The translations under genes were made by a program, and so were the position numbers. From positions 2,036,081 to 2,100,080 of the forward strand of contig CM018606.1 in the NCBI GenBank assembly GCA_009192285.1: a stretch of 64,000 nucleotides of DNA, in the 5' to 3' direction. Source of the stretch: Morchella semilibera. Lineage: Eukaryota > Ascomycota > Pezizomycetes > Pezizales > Morchellaceae. Of this stretch, positions 58,659 to 64,000 are shown one piece after another; position 1 is the stretch's first letter, and every line of letters starts with the position of its first letter. The notes under the pieces were generated by a model. That model was given only the letters and a program-made list of their open reading frames with translations. It did no database searches and was not told where the DNA came from.

Positions 58659-61093
58659 ATTTTCTTTAGGACTTTTGTTTTTTGTTTTAGCTAGAATAAA
58701 AATGAACCGAATTCGGCGTTGCCTTGAAGTGTGTCGTTGGTTATCGTGCATGCAGAAGCGGATCATTCCTTATCACTCGCCCGGTTTATCGTGCTTAGGC
58801 GCCAGCCCTACCAACAGAAAACGTTTTACAGCCGCCCGCCGCTGTCAAAGTTTAGCCTCCCGCATAGAAAAACCCTAACCCTCACGATCCTTCTTCTGAT
58901 CTCCAACGTGGCAGACCAAGCTTTTTCTGACTAAACACACCCACGCAACTGAAATGGATTAGTAATCTCCACCTCAGAGTACAAACCTCTCTCCATTTTT
59001 TTTTGTTTATACTTGGCGAAGAGAATCCCTGTTAAGGCCAGATATGTATTGTTGAGCGGTAGGGTTGGCGAGAGGGCGTTTGTGTGGGTTTGCCTTTTTG
59101 AGGCTCCCCTTCCAAAAACCGTCCCGAGTCCCGACCGTATCTGCACGTGCAAAAATTGCGTATCTGTATCTAAACGAGATGAACATCTCTTCTTGCCCTT
59201 TATGGCGGGGGTTGACACATAGCGGAGGATTATCAAACACATGACAACGGTAGGTCTGCATGGAAGAAATTATTATCCGGGCTGTAATCATGCGTAATGA
59301 AAAAGAAAAAGAGGAAAAGAAGAAGGGGCCATTCCTGGCCATTTGAGCCGGTGTTATGGTAACTTTGTGAAGGATACGTCGGAATCGAGTGATACATAGT
59401 GACTCAACCGAGATATGTGCCTACGTTGCCGCGTTACCCATAGGGCTGTGATTATCTCCCAGTATAGATTTTCCAGTGTGCTTCTTCTGCGCGGTAAGCC
59501 ACTACATCATGGGTAAATCAACTCAGGTATGCTACCTGCTAATGTTTTAATAATCATCGATGATTTGCATACACGCATTATCGCGGTAATTTGAGTGGTG
59601 GAGGTGGTGGTGGTGGTGGTGGACATGCGTGGATTTGTGAAGGGAGCGTCGAAGGAGGGATCGAAGACCTATGATGTATGAAGAGCAACAAAGCTTCCAA
59701 ACCAAGCTGATACACCACCTTTTGTTCCCGCCTACACATTTTCCCTGCCAGGGTTGGGGTTCTATGTTTGTCTACAGCGTTAGCAAATGTGGTTGGTTCG
59801 CGACCTCCAGACCCCCCAAGCATCCCCAAGTCACTCACGGCGATTTTCGTATCTCATTTCGACCCACCACTCATTATGGCGCTTGATTCAAGTTGGCAGG
59901 ATGAGCAGGCGGGTCGCTAACAGCCTCTCAGGGACAACCCTGGAAACCCCGATACCTGGTACCCTCCCCTGGGATGAGCTAGTCTACCAGCCGGCCAATC
60001 TTGCGCAGATCAACGGGAGGCACATTTATGAGTCCGGTTTCGGCAAATATATTCGTTCTAGCTCCTGGCGAATATCCTCTCGGGTGTATGGTAATCCCTT
60101 AAGCTGCCAATACTGACCCCCCCCCCTATAATAGAGGGTTGGGGTTTGTATTGGAGATCAATTATTTGATAAGGGAGATCTGCTAGCAGCTTTTGCTTTT
60201 TCCTGGGGGGTCAGCGTTTTGCTAACGGCTTAAGGGGATAGGTGTATGCTAGTCTTTGGCACCCAGGCTTATGTTGAAATATTCTCAGCAGGGTGAGATA
60301 GCGCGAAAATCCGGTGGGGTCGATAGTATTGCTATAGAGGGTGGGAATGAGGAGTATGGGTGAGGATGAGGATGAGGATGAGGGCGAGGATGGGGTTAGG
60401 GCAGTGGTTGGGTTTCCACAAGAAATGTAATTTATTCAGACTTTAGTACGGAGGGCCCGTTCTAGGCAGAACAGCATTGAACCCGGTCGCATTAATATTG
60501 GATTGTGGTCGTGGACCAACCAGGTCGCTCTATCTTCGAATCTATATTATAGCCTCTCTTGCCTCTTATAGGATATACAAATGACAGGATAGCTATAGTA
60601 GGTATCCCTTTCTAATTCACAAAGTCTTAGTATAGACACACGAGCTCGGCGAGATAAGTAGCTCCCAACTTCAGTTGCTTTACCTTCGGAGATCCGCTGT
60701 CACAGCCGGTCACTCGCCTTATGATGAACAAGGGTCGGCGTGTGCTTAGTGCTGGCATCTATATGTTGATAGTTGCATATCCAACCACACCCAAACTAAA
60801 AACAAAGAAAATATAAAAGATACGTTCCTGTGACAAATAGAAAAGAAAGAAAAGGGAAAAAAAGCGACGAAAATCCCGTGAAAACGAAAATAAAAACGAA
60901 AATAAAAAACCCACTGCGTTGATTAAACCAATTCGATTCCTATTTCTCCGCCCCACTGAAAGAAGAATAATATGTGAAAGAATACCAGGTGGGAAAAAGT
61001 TCAAAATAAAAACAAGAAACTAGCCATTTTTTTATCCCGCCAGCACCAATTGCCTCTACACCACTAACTATGCCGCTTTTCGCCGCCAACCTG
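58659..61093. other. Intergenic region between convergent AKR and DIL/ankyrin genes
   Basis: No supported gene. It includes a GGT microsatellite (59594-59622), a second copy of the small MITE (60113-60225), a GAGGAT repeat near 60361-60380, and A/T-rich sequence (60790-61040) that is probably the 3' UTR of the DIL/ankyrin gene. No TACATGTA occurs here. Confidence 0.55.
60113..60225. repeat. MITE-like repeat, copy 2 (CTGACCCCCC ends)
   Basis: The left end CTGACCCCCC at 60113-60122 is the exact complement of the right end GGGGGGTCAG at 60205-60214, so the core element is 102 bp. The interior shares TTTGTATTGGAGAT, TATTTGATAA and GGAGAT with the copy at 5770-5905, and similarity continues past the right end (CGTTTTRCTRAC). 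There is no coding capacity. The interior deletions relative to copy 1 show independent decay. Confidence 0.6.
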
Positions 61094-63930
61094 CTAATCC
61101 TCATCATCCCAACCCCCACCAAAATTGTTGACACTGTTACCCCTTCCTTGCCCAAAATCTAGTTTGGCCAGAAACTCTGGTGGGACGCTGGGTTGATATC
61201 TTTTCTCTCGTTCTCTGTTTGTGCCGCCTAGTCCTGCGCCGTAGCTTAATAACATATCTGTACTCGTTGGCAGCGAGAAAGGTAGCATGAGTGCAGGGTC
61301 GAGGAGAAGATTTTCAGGCGCGTTGTTATCTTCTTCTTCGTCTACTGGCTCAGATGTATGGAGACCGCCAGGGGATGTAGCCGTGATAAAAGGTGGGGTT
61401 TTCGACGGGGAAAGTGTAGTACTTGAACGGGAGCCCGTAGGAGTAGTGGGAGTTTGTGCTACCGAGCGGCCACCTGCAGATGTATTGGATGTTGATATAG
61501 ACACACTACGGGATTTTCGGCGTGCCTTAGAATCAAAAAATGACACGTTAAGATCGAGAAGATATTTCATTCCTTCCCGGTTCAGTGTCTTTTCACCAAC
61601 TTCAGGCCTGTAGTTCTTGGTCGCGTGTAGAAGCTGCTGTGGGTTGAGTCGAGTAAATTGCTGTGTTGTGGACTGCAACGCACCAGGGTCTTCGCCCAGG
61701 GAGGTGAAGCATTGTAGCCACTGGAGTAGCTGGACAACTGGTACCAAATGCCGTCGGGCAGCTTCGATGGTATTCTCGCCACTTGTTGTCAATGCACCGG
61801 ATTCGTAATGTTCGGGTTGTCTATTATTTGCTCGTGCCCAATCCTCAAGTGTGGAGACATTGAGACGAATCTGCATCGCTTTCGTTCGGGCAAGGTATTT
61901 ACGGTTTGACATGATGCGATTAAAAAGTTCTGCGCCAAGCCAATAGAACAGCTGGCTAAGAACCTGGGAGATGATTACTGAATGAATGTCATACAAGTCC
62001 AGTACAAACAATGTCGACGAGAGCAAAGATGTTATATTTCTTGGACTCGGCTTTGCGCGCTGTTTTGGGGAGGGAGGACGGAACCGCCGTTCCCCTGCTG
62101 GCTCGGGGGATTTCTTTTTAGTCTTAAATAACCGCCATTCGTTCTGGAAATGAACGTCTTCAAACCCAGGGATGGTTTCGTGGTCAAGCATGGCCTGATC
62201 AAGGACCCTATCCATCCTCCGCTCGGCATCCCGGATGATGAGGATAAAGATCTCGTTGATTAGCTCCGAGAGATTCTGTTGGAAACTTATTGTTGCGCCT
62301 ACGAGACCGGCATCTTTCTTGAGATAATGAAGGAGTAGGGTTGCATTAGAGATCCAGAATGCAAGGATCGTCATGTCCCATTGATGCCGCTCAACTACAT
62401 TATTGATCTTTTCCGTTGCCGAGAGAAGTAACCGAGAGAGAAGTTCCTGAGAACTATGATAATGGGCATACCGAGCGGCCAGAAAAAGTACATTCGCAGG
62501 TACTGGCTTTTGACTAGGTGATCGTTGCGGTAGCATATTGGTGATTACAACCTCAAGCACTCGATCTAGCTCATGCTCTTGAAACACAAACATTTGATCA
62601 TTCAAGCATCTATCCCACACAAATTCTTGCCCTTCCTCTTCTTCTTCTGATTCAGGTAGCTGTCGTACGTCAGGAATCACACCCTCCGGCATATAAACAG
62701 ATACCCGCACTCACCTCTTGCTGCTCGTCCAGCCCTAAACTTGATAAATCTACCTCTAGATTTATCGCACTTTCCATCATCATCCGTCTCTTGAGCTCAT
62801 TCTCCGCCATCTCCTCTTCAAACTTGTCCTGCGCCAAGCCTGTGTCGTAGAAATCATCACCGACCCCCGCCGAACCAATATACCCGCTCTCGTGCAAGTA
62901 GTCCGAAAGCTCGCTATTTGGGGGCATAAAATCAAACGCCGTCCTTCCTGAAGAGCTCTTGATCTCTCCCGATGCTCCGTGGTCTAACAATAGCTTTGCT
63001 ATCCCCTTATGGCGATTTGTCATGGCCCACATCAATGAGCTCCACTGGTGCCTGTCCTGTTGGTCTACATTTGCACCAGCGCCCAAAAGCGCAGAGACAA
63101 CATCTTCATGTCCCTATCGCAAATTCCACCCCAAATTCAGCCATGATACCTCCTACCGGCGTTGAGTAGAAAACTAGAAAAACATGACTTACGAAGCAGC
63201 TCGCGTATATTAGCGGGCTAGTTCCCTCCTCATCCGGCGCGTTAACATCAATGTATTTTCTCCCTTTTCCTTCTAGTATTCTCCGGCACTTTTCCTCGTC
63301 CCCGTTGCTAGCCGCCATGTTGAGCGCACGCTGCAGATGCTCCATTTTCTCCTTGTCTGACAAATTGGGATTTTCGGCAATCTCATCCTCATCCTCCAAG
63401 CCCGACCCATCGTTGAAGGCAGCCTGGGCGGCCAACATAGAGACTAGGCGTGTGTCGCTGTCCGCGATTCCCTTTACGTCATCGTCTTCATCGTGAAAGT
63501 CGGGATCGAGGTTGAAGTTTAACCTAGCAGGCACCGGCGCGGTGATGAATTGAGGCTCACCTGTAAACCGAAGATGGGGCATCAACGCTCCGTCAGTACT
63601 ATTGGTCACCAATATATTCCTAGGTTTGCGTCTGGAGTCGCCAGGAGATGAGGAAGCAGAAGAAGAGGGGGGAGTGAAAGAGGAATAAAAATCATCTTGA
63701 TCATAGGGATTGTGGTAGTGCTGGGGCGGGAGGTAAAAGTCCCGAGAGTACGGGGAGAGTTTCGAATCGGAGGATGCCATACCACCTTGCCAGGCGTCGT
63801 AGACTTCGGTCTCGGTAGTGAGTGGAGGAGTTCTTCGTCGGTCGTCTAATGACGTTGGAAGATCTGCGGGGAGTACTCTAGGGACTTTGGGGGGAAGCTC
63901 GAAGCCTTTGAGCGGGTCACCTAAGTCCAT
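61094..63930 (-). CDS. DIL (dilute) and ankyrin-repeat protein
   Basis: Three exons: 63930-63193, 63113-62715 and 62659-61094; 900 residues. The second intron is only 55 nt, with CTGAC before its CGACAG acceptor. Residues 1-190 are Pro/Ser/Asp-rich and probably disordered. Ankyrin repeats cover about 200-330 (LNMAASNGDEEKCRRIL, GTSPLIYASCFGHEDVVSAL, WSSLMWAMTNRHKGIAKLLL). A coiled acidic segment follows, then a DIL domain at about 400-700 (WDMTILAFWISNATLLLHYL, IISQVLSQLFYWLGAELFNR, LNVSTLEDWARANN). The DIL domain is the cargo-binding fold of class V myosins. This ankyrin-DIL combination without a motor is known in filamentous fungi; its job is probably in vesicle or organelle tethering. The C-terminus is Ser/Thr-rich. 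Confidence 0.9.
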
Positions 63931-64000
63931 TAGGGGGGGAGGTGGGGGGGAAGAGGAGATATAACAGAAAAAAAAAAACGAGGGCTGCGGATATTGTAGT
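63931..64000. promoter_or_regulatory. Immediate upstream region of the DIL/ankyrin gene
   Basis: These 70 bases are the 5' leader of the minus-strand gene. On the minus strand they read as a T-run, then CT-rich and CCCCC-rich sequence just before the ATG at 63930. This is the pyrimidine-rich leader typical of these fungi. No TATA box is visible in this short stretch. Confidence 0.4.

Overview
The window is nuclear DNA of a filamentous ascomycete (Pezizomycotina). The evidence is short introns (mostly 45-80 nt, GT..AG, CTRAC branch points), UDP-galactopyranose mutase, a LaeA-type methyltransferase, a CAP20/MPL1-type perilipin, a DIL-plus-ankyrin protein and a DUF3431 protein. Long intergenic spaces and a huge excess of the palindrome TACATGTA could fit an early-diverging class such as Pezizomycetes, but the class is only a guess. 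I see no rRNA gene, no intact tRNA gene, no CRISPR array and no virus-like element.

Layout: 2.6-3.7 kb DGK1 (+); 6.3-8.8 kb F-box protein (-); 8.8-13.0 kb gene-poor; 13.0-14.4 kb DET1-type histidine phosphatase (-); 17.3-19.0 kb PUS3/DEG1 (-); 20.8-23.1 kb GPI1 (+), with two apparent one-base frameshifts; 23.1-27.3 kb gene-poor with inverted-repeat elements; 27.3-28.8 kb LaeA-like methyltransferase (+); 30.3-31.4 kb PAP2 phosphatase (+); 31.9-32.9 kb a 958-bp non-autonomous TA-flanked DNA transposon; 34.8-40.0 kb a 1585-residue multidomain oxidoreductase (+); 41.4-42.0 kb perilipin-like protein (-); 44.6-45.5 kb ESS1/PIN1 (-); 46.3-46.5 kb remnant of a tnp2-type transposase (-); 47.6-49.9 kb TPT transporter fused to DUF3431 (-); 51.2-53.2 kb UDP-galactopyranose mutase (+); 54.2-55.7 kb CECR5-type HAD hydrolase (-); 57.6-58.7 kb aldo-keto reductase (+); 61.1-63.9 kb DIL/ankyrin protein (-).

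The genes do not form an operon or an evident secondary-metabolite cluster. Themes recur: lipid and membrane metabolism (DGK1, PAP2 phosphatase, perilipin, DET1-type phosphatase), glycan or GPI synthesis (GPI1, UGM, the TPT transporter) and RNA modification (PUS3).

The standout is the 34.8-40.0 kb gene. One polypeptide carries an indoleamine-2,3-dioxygenase/PrnB-like heme domain, a P450-reductase-type FAD/NADPH domain, a cytochrome b5 domain and an unrecognised C-terminal region. It looks like a self-sufficient heme dioxygenase with its own electron supply. Other notable points are a 6-nt microexon in the TPT transporter, about 42 TACATGTA octamers almost confined to intergenic DNA, and a small GC-ended MITE family present in two copies. 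Exon boundaries were worked out by hand from splice signals and frame continuity.
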